Positions 6,201 through 14,894 of a DNA stretch of 35,407 nucleotides are shown in pieces (position 1 is the stretch's first letter; every line of letters starts with the position of its first letter). Position numbers and translations under genes: made by a program. The notes under the pieces were generated by a model. The model was given only the letters and a program-made list of their open reading frames with translations, ran no database searches and was not told the DNA's origin. The stretch lies in the NCBI GenBank assembly GCA_031271805.1, contig JAISUX010000103.1:1-35407 (forward strand), in the 5' to 3' direction. The DNA comes from Tannerella sp. (GTDB lineage: Bacteria > Bacteroidota > Bacteroidia > Bacteroidales > Tannerellaceae).

Positions 6201-7508
6201 ATGCTTAAAAACATCATAGGTACGGTCGGCTCCCGCTATTTCGTCGCTCTCCTCGGATTCCTTGTGATTATCATTAATAGTAAAGCGCTTGGCCGCGAAG
6301 GCATGGGCATCGTGGGCTTGATTTATACATCCGCCAACTTCGCAGTAATTTTCAACGGCATACTTTGCGGTAATACCATCGTTTACTTTGTTAACCGGTA
6401 TAACCTGCGTATGATATTCTATACGGCGTATATTTTCGCTCTTATCGGTTCGGTGGTTATTACGGCTATATTGGCGGTTTTAGGCATGATTCCCGATGGC
6501 TACGCGGTATGGGTATTCACTTTGGCGGCGCTGATGTCGCTTTTCAACGCGAATACTATGATATTGCTCGGCAAGGATAAAGTTATGGGGTTCAACCTTT
6601 CGTTTATTATTCAGGGAGTTACGTCTTTTGTATTGCTGCTGATCCTTTATTTTATCGCAGGTATGAAGAGTGTTGAAGGTTACCTGACAGGCCTTTTAAC
6701 GGCCTACTTAGCGGCTTGTGTTTATAGTTTTGTGCTGTCGGCGCGTTATTTGGCGAAGTCGCAGAATGTCGTTGCGAAGTCGTATTTCAGCGTTATCCGC
6801 GAGATGTTTGTTTATGGGCTTTGGGGCAGTGTCGATAATCTCGCCGAAGGGCTTGCTTCGCGCCTCAACTATTATATCATCAGGTTTGCCGGAGGCTATG
6901 CTAATGTCGGATTACTTGATGCGGGCACAAAAATATCCGAGAGCGTCGGTCATATCAGCAACAGTATCAGCTATTTGGAATACAATAGCGTATCGAAGAC
7001 AACTGATATTGCCGAGCAAAAGATCGTGACCATTCGGCTATTCAAGCTGTCGTACTGCGCCCTCGCCGCTGTTATGGCCGTAATCGTCTGCATACCCGAA
7101 TGGCTTATCACCGAATATCTTCTTACAGAGGAGTTTGCGGGCATTCAAAAGGTGATTCACGGCTTATCGTTCGGCATCGTCGCCTACGGCAGTAACCGCA
7201 TACTGAGCCATTATTTTATAGGTAGCGGCAATATCCGTTACAGCGCCTGCTGTTCGTGCATCGGGCTGCTCGTGCTGCTTGCCGCAGGCTTTTTTATTAT
7301 CCCGGTATATGGCGTATTCGGCGCCGCTCTTACTTCGAGCATCGCCTTCGTTTGCATGTTAATATTCTCATTATCAGTCTTTATGAGGCAAACAAAAACC
7401 GGCTTCAAGGAACTAATTCCCTCTAAAGGCGACTACAAATTGCTCCGCGAGAAGATTCACTTGTTGAAATGCAAGTCGGCAAAATCCAGAAAACAGTCCC
7501 AGTCATAA
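6201..7508 (+). CDS. MOP-superfamily polysaccharide flippase / Wzx-like membrane protein
   Basis: The 435-residue protein has about 12 or more hydrophobic segments in the pattern of polysaccharide flippases of the MOP superfamily. It opens with LKNIIGTVGSRYFVALLGFLVI, and GREGMGIVGLI follows the first helix, as is typical of Wzx/RfbX transporters. It probably moves a lipid-linked saccharide across the inner membrane, but the substrate cannot be inferred. The basic tail (KCKSAKSRKQSQS) is cytoplasmic. The ATG at 6201 lies 7 nt after the upstream stop. Longer in-frame starts would lie inside argE. Its last 52 bases overlap the 3' end of the convergent esterase gene. Confidence 0.85.
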   Translation: MLKNIIGTVGSRYFVALLGFLVIIINSKALGREGMGIVGLIYTSANFAVIFNGILCGNTIVYFVNRYNLRMIFYTAYIFALIGSVVITAILAVLGMIPDGYAVWVFTLAALMSLFNANTMILLGKDKVMGFNLSFIIQGVTSFVLLLILYFIAGMKSVEGYLTGLLTAYLAACVYSFVLSARYLAKSQNVVAKSYFSVIREMFVYGLWGSVDNLAEGLASRLNYYIIRFAGGYANVGLLDAGTKISESVGHISNSISYLEYNSVSKTTDIAEQKIVTIRLFKLSYCALAAVMAVIVCIPEWLITEYLLTEEFAGIQKVIHGLSFGIVAYGSNRILSHYFIGSGNIRYSACCSCIGLLVLLAAGFFIIPVYGVFGAALTSSIAFVCMLIFSLSVFMRQTKTGFKELIPSKGDYKLLREKIHLLKCKSAKSRKQSQS

Positions 7509-8710
7509 TCCGTCACGTCGTGGACGCCGGCGCGTATATGATAGCCTATGTCATTCATCACAGGTTGATGAATTGCAGGAATAACGTCTGATTCCAAGGG
7601 TTTTAGCCCATACAGTTTATATACCGGTCCGGCGTAGTAGGCCGCCAAATATTCGCCTTTGGGGTCAGCCCACAAATCTTCTTGTGCACTTGCGACATAT
7701 AATGCGCGCGGTGCAACCAACGCCAACAATTCATGCTGGTCGAAAGGCAGGCGGTCTTCTTTGTCATGATATTTATTGAAAGCCGGACAGAACCAGAAAG
7801 GCTTGATAGATGAGACTATTTTGACCGTCTCGCCGAATCGACGTTTCGACAGCGCCGCACCCCCGCTTCCCGAATCATTTGAGATTACTATGGCAAAGCG
7901 TGTGTCCTGCGCCCCTGCCCACAAAGCGGCTTTTCCCTGCCGTGAGTGACCCATAATCGCGATTTTGCTTCCGTCAATACGGTTTTCAGTCTCAAGATAA
8001 TCGACTATACGACTTGAACCCCAAGCCCAGGCGCCTATCGCCTGCCACTCGTCGGGTTTGCGGGAATCGGGATTGTAATCCGAGAAAAGCGAGACGATGC
8101 TGTGGTCTTTAAACCCCTCTTTGTCAGGGAAAATGTCGTGGTAACACATTGTCGCTAAGGCATATCCGCGGTCAATGATTCTCTCTATCGCCCAACGGCT
8201 CATCTGACTTCCGCGCCTCCGGTCGGGATTATCCGGTTCGGTAACCAAATCGAATCCGGGTGAGTAAATGATTGTCGTGTCCGTTGTTATACTATGGTTG
8301 CCCTTGAAATTGTATCCGACAAAGACCGGCGCTTTTCCTTTTTGAGCGTTAGGAAGATACAGCAACAAAAGCGCTTCGATGTTCTTCTTCCCGTTTGAGA
8401 AGATGAACTTAACCTGTTTGGCGGTCGCTTTACCGTTCAAGGCCTTCCCGTTCTCGGCCAGTATCTTGTAACTGACGCTAATCGTTTCTTTAGGCGTCTT
8501 GCCGTACATTTCCGAAGCAAACATCCGGAGCACTTCAGGTCGCCTCTGACGTTCCCACTGCTCTTTCGTCTCGACCTTGCTGTCGTTGTTAAGCAACAAG
8601 ACATCAGGCAGTTCGAACTTAGGCACTTTAGCCTCATCGTAATTCACGTCCCTTTGCGAATATGCGTAAACGCTCGCGAAGGATAAAAGGATTAGAAGTA
8701 ACTTTTTCAT
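7457..8710 (-). CDS. Secreted CE15-like (glucuronoyl esterase-type) alpha/beta hydrolase
   Basis: The 417-residue protein has an N-terminal signal peptide (residues 1-19, ending YAYSQ). The nucleophile motif is GHSRQGKAALW with Ser256, the G-x-S-R-x-G form seen in CE15 glucuronoyl esterases. SNDSGSGGAALSKRRFG (about 278-293) is also a CE15-type block. A candidate acid is D345 in SAQEDLWADP, and the candidate histidine is H391 or H397 near GYHIRAGVHD. Characterised CE15 enzymes cleave ester bonds between glucuronic acid and lignin alcohols. Many Bacteroidota homologues are annotated as acetylxylan esterases, so the substrate is open. It is the last gene of the minus-strand unit, 25 nt after the phosphorylase, and its 3' end overlaps the flippase gene. 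Confidence 0.78.
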   Translation of the reverse strand: MKKLLLILLSFASVYAYSQRDVNYDEAKVPKFELPDVLLLNNDSKVETKEQWERQRRPEVLRMFASEMYGKTPKETISVSYKILAENGKALNGKATAKQVKFIFSNGKKNIEALLLLYLPNAQKGKAPVFVGYNFKGNHSITTDTTIIYSPGFDLVTEPDNPDRRRGSQMSRWAIERIIDRGYALATMCYHDIFPDKEGFKDHSIVSLFSDYNPDSRKPDEWQAIGAWAWGSSRIVDYLETENRIDGSKIAIMGHSRQGKAALWAGAQDTRFAIVISNDSGSGGAALSKRRFGETVKIVSSIKPFWFCPAFNKYHDKEDRLPFDQHELLALVAPRALYVASAQEDLWADPKGEYLAAYYAGPVYKLYGLKPLESDVIPAIHQPVMNDIGYHIRAGVHDVTDYDWDCFLDFADLHFNK

Positions 8711-8735
8711 TTAATTATGGCTTAAATTATTTTAT

Positions 8736-9605
8736 TTAAATCCTGTCTAAGACTATCTCAATGAGCCTTGGAAGGCTGTCTTTGTAGTCGGTATTCATCT
8801 TATTATCAACACGTCCGGCGATGATGCAGCAGACCGTCATTGCCCTATGTCCCATCAGAGCCGCAAGTCCTGCGAGCGCCGAACTTTCCATCTCATAGTT
8901 CGTTATCCGTTGTCCGCCGTAATTGAAAGCTTCGATTTTTGTATTTAGTTCCGCATCTGCGAGTTCAAGGAAAACTTTCCTGCCTTGCGGCCCGTAGAAT
9001 CCGTTTGCCGCAATAGTCATTCCGCGTATGATGTCGTCTTTTGCTATCTGTTCGAGTAACGAGGCGTCGGCAGACACTACGTAAGGCCTTAATCCATAGA
9101 TCTTCCAATCAAGTTGCCGCATCAATTCCGTTTCCAACTGCAGTTCGCGAACGCTCTCGCTGTCCTTGTAAAAGTACAGGACGCCATCGAAGCCGATAGA
9201 TTTTCCCGACGCCACATACGAGCCTACCGGCGTAAACTCTTGCAGCCCCCCCGACGTCCCTATGCGAACCATCGTCAATTGCTTGAAATCGTCCTTCAGA
9301 GTACGTGTGTCGAAGTCGATGTTGGCAAGGGCATTGAGTTCGTTGACCACAATATCTATGTTATCACCCCCAATGCCATGCGAAACGACCGACAAGCGTT
9401 TGCCTTTGTAGTATCCCGTTATAGTGTGGAACTCGCGGCTTGACACATCACATTCCTTGTCGCTGAGATACTCGCCTATCATTGTTACCCTCTCCGGATC
9501 GCCGCATAGCACAATCTTTTCGGCTAACTCTTCCGGTCGGATATGCAAATGAAACACGCTGCCATCCGCATTAATGATAAGTTCTGATAGAGGGATACTG
9601 TTCAT
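8736..9605 (-). CDS. Nucleoside phosphorylase, uridine phosphorylase-like
   Basis: The 289-residue protein belongs to the PNP/UDP family, which splits nucleosides with phosphate to give a base and (deoxy)ribose 1-phosphate. Visible signatures are VLCGDPERV (phosphate-binding loop), VVSHGIGGDNIDIVVNEL, RIGTSGGLQ and NYEMESSALAGLAAL (ribose and base site). The EMES acidic residue contacts the sugar hydroxyls. Uridine is the most likely substrate by overall resemblance, but purine or thymidine activity is not excluded. It lies 10 nt downstream of floA and 25 nt upstream of the esterase gene. Confidence 0.85.
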   Translation of the reverse strand: MNSIPLSELIINADGSVFHLHIRPEELAEKIVLCGDPERVTMIGEYLSDKECDVSSREFHTITGYYKGKRLSVVSHGIGGDNIDIVVNELNALANIDFDTRTLKDDFKQLTMVRIGTSGGLQEFTPVGSYVASGKSIGFDGVLYFYKDSESVRELQLETELMRQLDWKIYGLRPYVVSADASLLEQIAKDDIIRGMTIAANGFYGPQGRKVFLELADAELNTKIEAFNYGGQRITNYEMESSALAGLAALMGHRAMTVCCIIAGRVDNKMNTDYKDSLPRLIEIVLDRI

Positions 9606-9615
9606 GGATAACCAC

Positions 9616-10590
9616 CTATTTTTCAGCCGGTTTTGTCGGTTTCGAGATGGCGTCGCGCATGGAAGTGTCGGCTTCGATATTCTTCATACGGTAGTAGTCC
9701 ATGATTCCGAGGTTCCCGTTACGGAATGCTTCGGCCATAGCTTTTGGCACTTCGGCTTCGGCTTCAATAACTTTTGCGCGGGCTTCCTGTGCTTTGGCTT
9801 TCATTTCCTGCTCAGTAGCAACGGCCATTGCACGGCGCTCCTCGGCTTTGGCCTGGGCGATGTTCTTGTCGGCCTGCGCCTGATCCATTTGAAGCACGGC
9901 GCCGATGTTCTTACCTATGTCGATGTCGGCGATGTCGATCGAGAGAATCTCGAAAGCGGTGCCTGCATCAAGACCCTTGCGAAGCACGAGTTTCGATATT
10001 GAATCGGGGTTCTCGAGGACGCTCTTATGGCTTTCCGACGAGCCGATAGATGAGACGATGCCTTCGCCTACACGAGCGAGGATAGTCTCTTCGCCTGCGC
10101 CGCCGACCAACTGCTTGATGTTAGCGCGGACAGTCACTCGCGCCTTGGCTATCAACTGAATACCGTCTTTAGCGACGGCTGCAACCGGCGGGGTGTCTAT
10201 AACCTTCGGATTGACCGACATCTGAACAGCCTCAAACACATCTCGTCCGGCAAGGTCTATGGCTGTGGCCATTTGGAAGCTCAGGTCGATGTTGGCTTTA
10301 GACGCCGAAACGAGGGCGTGGACAACACGCTCTACGTGTCCGCCGGCGAGGTAATGAGCTTCGAGTTCGTCGCGCGTAAGTGTCTTGAGGCCGGCTTTGT
10401 GCGCCTCAATCATTGCGCGGGTGATAACGCCGGGCGGCACCTTCCTAATACGCATCAGGAACAGTTGTATAAGCGAGATGCTGACGCCCGATACCTTTGC
10501 CGAAATCCACAACAGGAACGGCACATAATAGAAAAATATGCAAAGCAGCACAAATGCCGCCGCAATCATTAAAAGCAAAATAAAGTCCAT
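9616..10590 (-). CDS. floA: Flotillin-like protein FloA
   Basis: The 324-residue protein matches the bacterial FloA (UPF0365) family. Residues 1-30 are a hydrophobic hairpin-like membrane anchor. An SPFH/PHB-type domain follows, with [39 protein letters not shown] and the [28 protein letters not shown] blocks. A long Ala/Glu/Lys-rich coiled coil (about 235-290) contains [18 protein letters not shown]. FloA forms membrane microdomain assemblies in other bacteria. The short NfeD protein is encoded immediately upstream, and that pairing is the classic FloA/NfeD arrangement. The downstream udp-like gene is 10 nt away. Confidence 0.94.
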   Translation of the reverse strand: MDFILLLMIAAAFVLLCIFFYYVPFLLWISAKVSGVSISLIQLFLMRIRKVPPGVITRAMIEAHKAGLKTLTRDELEAHYLAGGHVERVVHALVSASKANIDLSFQMATAIDLAGRDVFEAVQMSVNPKVIDTPPVAAVAKDGIQLIAKARVTVRANIKQLVGGAGEETILARVGEGIVSSIGSSESHKSVLENPDSISKLVLRKGLDAGTAFEILSIDIADIDIGKNIGAVLQMDQAQADKNIAQAKAEERRAMAVATEQEMKAKAQEARAKVIEAEAEVPKAMAEAFRNGNLGIMDYYRMKNIEADTSMRDAISKPTKPAEK

Positions 10591-10608
10591 AGTTTCAAAT
10601 ATTTATAG

Positions 10609-11088
10609 TTAAAATTGTTCAATCTTATCGACAAGCACGTTGTAGCCTCCGATGCTGATGATGCTGACAGGAGTGTTTTCATCAATGAACTCGCTAACCG
10701 ACTTGGCTTCGACGGTTACGTCATTGAAACGCGCCTTACCTATGGGGGCGAGGCGAGAGAGGGTTATGCCTTTGTCGCCTTCCTTGAGAGGGGTATCGCG
10801 GGGAGACAGGACGGTCGATTCGATATCGGTCTTGAGCGAGACGCGATTGAACGAATTAGACCGCAGCAACCATAGGAATACACCTCCGAAAACGACTATC
10901 GACGAGGCAAGTGTGATGTTTCCCACAGTTGTCCCTGCCGAAGAATAGGCGTAAATGATCCCGCCGAGGGCAAACAGCGCACCGGCCACACCGGCAATGG
11001 TTATCCCCGGTAACAGAAATATCTCGGCAATAAGCAGGAAAATAGCCACTGCCATAAGGAATACTATGATTAATACATCTACTAACAT
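10609..11088 (-). CDS. Short NfeD-family membrane protein
   Basis: The 159-residue protein has two or three membrane segments in the first 85 residues, including IFLLIAEIFLLPGITIAGVAGALFALGGIIYAY. It ends in a soluble beta-rich NfeD/OB-fold domain (about 95-159, GDKGITLSRLAPIGKARFNDVTVEAKS...). It lacks the ClpP-like protease domain of long NfeD proteins. Short NfeD proteins are partners of flotillins, and floA lies 18 nt downstream. A separate long, protease-bearing NfeD is encoded at 26247-27620. Confidence 0.9.
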   Translation of the reverse strand: MLVDVLIIVFLMAVAIFLLIAEIFLLPGITIAGVAGALFALGGIIYAYSSAGTTVGNITLASSIVVFGGVFLWLLRSNSFNRVSLKTDIESTVLSPRDTPLKEGDKGITLSRLAPIGKARFNDVTVEAKSVSEFIDENTPVSIISIGGYNVLVDKIEQF

Positions 11089-11100
11089 ATCAAAATAATT

Positions 11101-12528
11101 TTATTTGTTTCCCGAAGCGCGAATCTCGGCGTTACGGGCTTTCTTTTCCTGTTCGGCGGACTTGGTTAATAAAACGTTCAACTGATTCTCGGCTTGGAGA
11201 ATAGTCGGTTTTAACTGCTCCCGGATCGAAGCGGCGCCTTTGGTGTACGACTCGCGGATACCTTCGAGTTTTTGCCGTAAGTTGCCGATCTGCTTGTTGA
11301 TATTCATCACTTCCGCGTATAAATCCCTCGCTTCATGGCTCTTGATTTCATCAAGAGTATAGTAGGTAATCTTGTCGTTGACGACGAAAACGAAGTCACG
11401 TTGCTTCTCGACAACATCAGGAGAATTTTCGGTATGCGATAATTTTATAAGCGCGGAATAGTCGGCGCCATCCTTCCATGTCTCGCGTATCGAAGCTAAT
11501 GTAGCCCTTCTCTTTATTATTTCCTGGTCTTCAATTTCTTCACTTTCAATGCGTTTGCGCGAAGGATCAGGGATGAAAAGATATACGCATACCATATCTT
11601 CAGGCTGATTGCGGTCGGAAACAAACCATCCTAACTTCTTTGTTTCGTCAATGACCATCATATAATCATTTGCCGCAGAGTTATACGGCATTCCCAACTG
11701 TTCAGGCGCAAGGAATGAGTTTGTGCTTGTATTATAGCGAGTTACGAAAATATCGTAGCCGCCTAATGAGCCGTTGCCTTTCGATGCGAAATACATAGTC
11801 ACGCCGTCGTTGAGCACAAACGGGTAGTTATTATCTTCCTCGTTGCCGGGCAAAATATTCTTCTCGTCGCCCCATGCATCGAGCAGTTTGGTCTGACTAT
11901 AAATCGAATAGGCGCCGTTATCGGAAGGACGCGCATAAAAAATATTATCACCTTTCTGATTCGTATGAACCGTGGATTGAAAATTCTTGCCCGATTTGAA
12001 GAAGTTGGCGTAGGTATCAAGGTTTCCGCTTTCTTCGCTCAAACTGTAGGCTTTCAGGAAAGCGTCCTTACCGACGACCATACTGTCGATTATCTGTACG
12101 TCTTCAGCCTTGTCGAACATACGTTTCAGATTGCGTATCTGCTCAAGTTTAGCCTCAAACATCGACGTGTTTTCCTTCTTTTTCTCAAGCAACGCAATAT
12201 ACTCTTCCCACATCTCTATGGCCTCCTCGAAACGGTACAAGTCGCCGTATAACATCGCCAAGTAACGGTACGAGTCCGTTATATTGCGCTTTTTGGCGAC
12301 AAGCAAATATTTCTCGGCGTTCTTATAATCGCCTGTCTCATAGCAACATACGCCATACCATTGATTGTATGACGAATTGTTGGGCGATTGCTTAACGAGT
12401 TTGGCGAAAACCGGCATGGCTTCCTCGTAGTTGCCTTCATTATACAAAATCTTGGCCTGATCGAGGCTTTGCGCAAATCCCGACAGGCTTGTGATAATGA
12501 AGAAAATTAAGTACAATGTCCTTTTCAT
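11101..12528 (-). CDS. Exported TPR and PD40 beta-propeller protein with C-terminal coiled coil
   Basis: The product has 475 residues. A signal peptide (about 1-19, ending SGFAQ) precedes two to four TPR helices (residues 20-130; YNEGNYEEAMPVFAKLVK, YETGDYKNAEKYLL). A PD40-type propeller region follows (about 185-320), with DNIFYARPSDNGAYSIY, MYFASKGNGSLGGYDIF and GWFVSDRNQPEDMVCVY. The last 90 residues form a charged coiled coil ending in AEQEKKARNAEIR. TPR-PD40 proteins of Bacteroidota often carry a terminal OmpA domain (PorE-like), and this one does not. It is the first gene of the FloA/NfeD unit, 12 nt before the short nfeD gene, so a role at the envelope is likely. The exact function is unknown. 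Confidence 0.8.
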   Translation of the reverse strand: MKRTLYLIFFIITSLSGFAQSLDQAKILYNEGNYEEAMPVFAKLVKQSPNNSSYNQWYGVCCYETGDYKNAEKYLLVAKKRNITDSYRYLAMLYGDLYRFEEAIEMWEEYIALLEKKKENTSMFEAKLEQIRNLKRMFDKAEDVQIIDSMVVGKDAFLKAYSLSEESGNLDTYANFFKSGKNFQSTVHTNQKGDNIFYARPSDNGAYSIYSQTKLLDAWGDEKNILPGNEEDNNYPFVLNDGVTMYFASKGNGSLGGYDIFVTRYNTSTNSFLAPEQLGMPYNSAANDYMMVIDETKKLGWFVSDRNQPEDMVCVYLFIPDPSRKRIESEEIEDQEIIKRRATLASIRETWKDGADYSALIKLSHTENSPDVVEKQRDFVFVVNDKITYYTLDEIKSHEARDLYAEVMNINKQIGNLRQKLEGIRESYTKGAASIREQLKPTILQAENQLNVLLTKSAEQEKKARNAEIRASGNK

Positions 12529-12566
12529 CTTGTTTTCTGTGAATACTTTATTCGCATATAATATCG

Positions 12567-12574
12567 TAAAGATA
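12567..12574 (-). promoter_or_regulatory. Possible -7 box for the TPR-nfeD-floA unit
   Basis: The minus strand reads TATCTTTA, one mismatch from TAnnTTTG, 38 nt upstream of the ATG at 12528. No -33 TTTG is seen. This 84-bp gap is the only one in the 7457-17323 minus-strand run wide enough for a separate promoter. Confidence 0.35.
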
Positions 12575-12612
12575 GTGAGAAATTTCTAATTAGCGCGTTA
12601 AAAAAACGTAAA

Positions 12613-13521
12613 TTATTCCGCACGCTCTTTAACATATTCAATGTAATTGAAGATATCATCCTCATTATCAGGATGAAACCATGCAATATCTTTATCTCGT
12701 TTAAACCATGTCATTTGCTTGCGGGCATACACTCTGGTGTTGGTTTTGATTTTTTCGACGGCTTCTTCGAGCGAAAAAACTCCGTCGAAATGAGCGAACA
12801 GCTCTTTGTATCCTACGGTATTTAAGGCGTTGAGGTTGCGCATCGGATAGAGATGTTCGGCTTCGGCGATAAGTCCGTCGTCAATCATCGCATCGACGCG
12901 GCGGTTGATGCGGTTGAAGAGGTCGCTTCGCTCGCGCGTCAGGCCGATTTTGCAGATCCTGAACGGGCGCTGTTTAACGCTCTGTGTCCTGAAGGATGAG
13001 TATGGACGGCCTGTCATGCGGCATATTTCAACTGCATGGATGACTCGTCGGTAATTTTTCCTATCGACCTCGGCATAATGTATGGGATCGGATATGGAAA
13101 GCTCTTCGAGTATGGGACTAAGTCCGTGATTATTAAACTGTTCCCAAAGCGAAGAGCGAATTTCGGGAGTGACGGTAGGCATATCGTCAATACCCTTGCA
13201 TACCGCGTCGATGTACATCATTGAGCCGCCGCATAATAGCAGATGCGACCGGCTTACATGAAGTTGCGAGATTAGTCCTATTGCTTCGTCCTCATAAAGG
13301 CTTGCGCTGTAATAGTCTGATATCGAATGAGATGCCACGAAGTAATGCTTAACCGACGCCAACTGTTCGGGTGTGGGCATGGCAGTACCTATTGGAAGTT
13401 CTTTGTATATCTGTCGCGAATCGGCCGAAATGACAGGACTAACCAAATGTTTGGCAATTTCGATACTCAACGCGGTTTTGCCGACGCCGGTAGCTCCGAG
13501 AAGGACAAATAGCACATTCAT
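12613..13521 (-). CDS. miaA: tRNA dimethylallyltransferase
   Basis: MiaA adds a dimethylallyl group to N6 of A37 in tRNAs that read codons beginning with U. The 302-residue product has the P-loop GATGVGKT (9-16) and SADSRQIYKELPIGTAMP, the substrate-site block. It also has the KIGLTRERSDLFNRINRRVDAM and RVYARKQMTWFKRD segments typical of the family, and the length is normal. It lies 26 nt downstream of the pRiA4b-like gene, at the end of the lpx cluster. Confidence 0.95.
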   Translation of the reverse strand: MNVLFVLLGATGVGKTALSIEIAKHLVSPVISADSRQIYKELPIGTAMPTPEQLASVKHYFVASHSISDYYSASLYEDEAIGLISQLHVSRSHLLLCGGSMMYIDAVCKGIDDMPTVTPEIRSSLWEQFNNHGLSPILEELSISDPIHYAEVDRKNYRRVIHAVEICRMTGRPYSSFRTQSVKQRPFRICKIGLTRERSDLFNRINRRVDAMIDDGLIAEAEHLYPMRNLNALNTVGYKELFAHFDGVFSLEEAVEKIKTNTRVYARKQMTWFKRDKDIAWFHPDNEDDIFNYIEYVKERAE

Positions 13522-13547
13522 GTCGGTAAGGACGACGATACGGGCAT

Positions 13548-14090
13548 TTAATATCTGTCTGCGAGGTCGTCAAGAGATGTTTCGTCTAAACCTTCGAGGT
13601 CTTCCTCGTCGTATTCCTCGTCGCCGTAGAAATCATCGTCCAAATCGGATGTTGATGTGATATTCTTAGCAAGCTGCTCGTAATCAATCAATTGTTCCGG
13701 AGGATTACCGACGGATTTTGAGCAAATCGGAGACTTAAGATCTTTACCTGTAATTATTTCGCGCAATTCGATGAAGAACATTCGTTCGCTCATCACATCA
13801 AATACATAGAGCAGTTTTTGATGCTCATCTTTGATAAGTTCCTCAAGGACAGTATTTTCCATTATATAACTATCCTCTTCCGAAGATGTGTCCATTTCGA
13901 TGAGCGTTATTTCCGTTTCTTTGCTCCAATCGTCGTTACAGATAAAAAACGAATACATTTGATTTTTGTCGTATCCTGTTGACTCCAGAATTGCTTTATG
14001 AAAATCGAGAAATGTAGCCTCCGGGCTTATTTGGATTTCTCTTTTGAAGTTGGCAACTTCGTCCGACAATAATAAAAATCTGAAAATCAT
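13548..14090 (-). CDS. Conserved hypothetical protein, pRiA4b ORF-3-like fold
   Basis: The product has 180 residues. The first 110 residues resemble the plasmid pRiA4b ORF-3-like family: MIFRFLLLSDEVANFKREIQI, TFLDFHKAILESTGYDKNQMYSFF, and HQKLLYVFDVMSERMFFIEL. The last 50 residues are a very acidic tail (DLDDDFYGDEEYDEEDLEGLDE). The family has no established biochemical role. Similar genes occur next to miaA or the lpx genes in other Bacteroidota as far as I recall, and position here (20 nt after lpxA, 26 nt before miaA) agrees with co-transcription. It is cytoplasmic, with no signal or membrane segment. Confidence 0.75.
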   Translation of the reverse strand: MIFRFLLLSDEVANFKREIQISPEATFLDFHKAILESTGYDKNQMYSFFICNDDWSKETEITLIEMDTSSEEDSYIMENTVLEELIKDEHQKLLYVFDVMSERMFFIELREIITGKDLKSPICSKSVGNPPEQLIDYEQLAKNITSTSDLDDDFYGDEEYDEEDLEGLDETSLDDLADRY

Positions 14091-14110
14091 AATTTTATAT
14101 ATTAATTTAA

Positions 14111-14893
14111 TTAATCATCAATTGATCCTCTGACAATACCGCGTTTCGAGGTTTTGATAAAATCGAGGATGATATCACGTTCGAGGCATGGTTTGTATTC
14201 CGTCTCGATTGTGTGTATAGCTTCGGTAATGTTAAGTCCTCGTGTATAAAGTGTGCGGTAGATGTCCTGAATAAGGAATATTTGTTCTTTTGTGAAGCAT
14301 CTTCGGCGCAGGCCTACGATATTGATGCCGCAGTAGGCGATAGGTTCGCGTCCGATGAGTGTGTAAGGCGGGATGTCCTTGCCGACGCGCGAACCGCCCT
14401 GTATCATCACGTGTTTCGAGATGCGCGTGAACTGATGTACGAGTGAGCCTCCGCTGACGATAGCAAAGTCGTCTATTTCGACTTCTCCCGCTATTTGCGA
14501 GGCATTGCCGATGATGACGTTGTCTTTTATCACGCAGTCGTGGGCGACATGCGAGTAGGCCATTATCAAGCAATTGTCGCCGACTATTGTTGAGCCTTTG
14601 GAGGCTGTGCCGCGGTTGATAGTAACACATTCGCGAATCGTCGTGTTATTACCTATTACCGCGATGGATTCTTCGCCCGCGAACTTCAGGTCTTGAGGTA
14701 TTCCGGCGATGACGGCTCCCGGAAATATCTGACAATCGGAGCCTATACGGGCGCCGCCCAAAATCGTGGTATGAGGGAATATATGGCAATTATCGCCGAT
14801 CACGACATCTTTTTCGATGATTGCAAAAGGGTCGATGGTCACATTTTCCCCTATATTCGCTTCGGGATGTATTATGGCAAGAGGTGAGTGCAT
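14111..14893 (-). CDS. lpxA: UDP-N-acetylglucosamine acyltransferase
   Basis: LpxA carries out the first step of lipid A synthesis, moving a 3-hydroxyacyl chain from acyl carrier protein to the 3-OH of UDP-GlcNAc. The 260-residue product is a left-handed beta-helix built from hexapeptide repeats such as IGENVTIDPFAIIEKDVVIGDNC. The catalytic histidine is in AYSHVAHDC (His118, second of the two). The C-terminal helical part (RRRCFTKEQIFLIQDIYRTLY) is standard. The gene begins one base after the lpxC/fabZ stop, which suggests translational coupling. Confidence 0.96.
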   Translation of the reverse strand: MHSPLAIIHPEANIGENVTIDPFAIIEKDVVIGDNCHIFPHTTILGGARIGSDCQIFPGAVIAGIPQDLKFAGEESIAVIGNNTTIRECVTINRGTASKGSTIVGDNCLIMAYSHVAHDCVIKDNVIIGNASQIAGEVEIDDFAIVSGGSLVHQFTRISKHVMIQGGSRVGKDIPPYTLIGREPIAYCGINIVGLRRRCFTKEQIFLIQDIYRTLYTRGLNITEAIHTIETEYKPCLERDIILDFIKTSKRGIVRGSIDD

Positions 14894-14894
14894 A

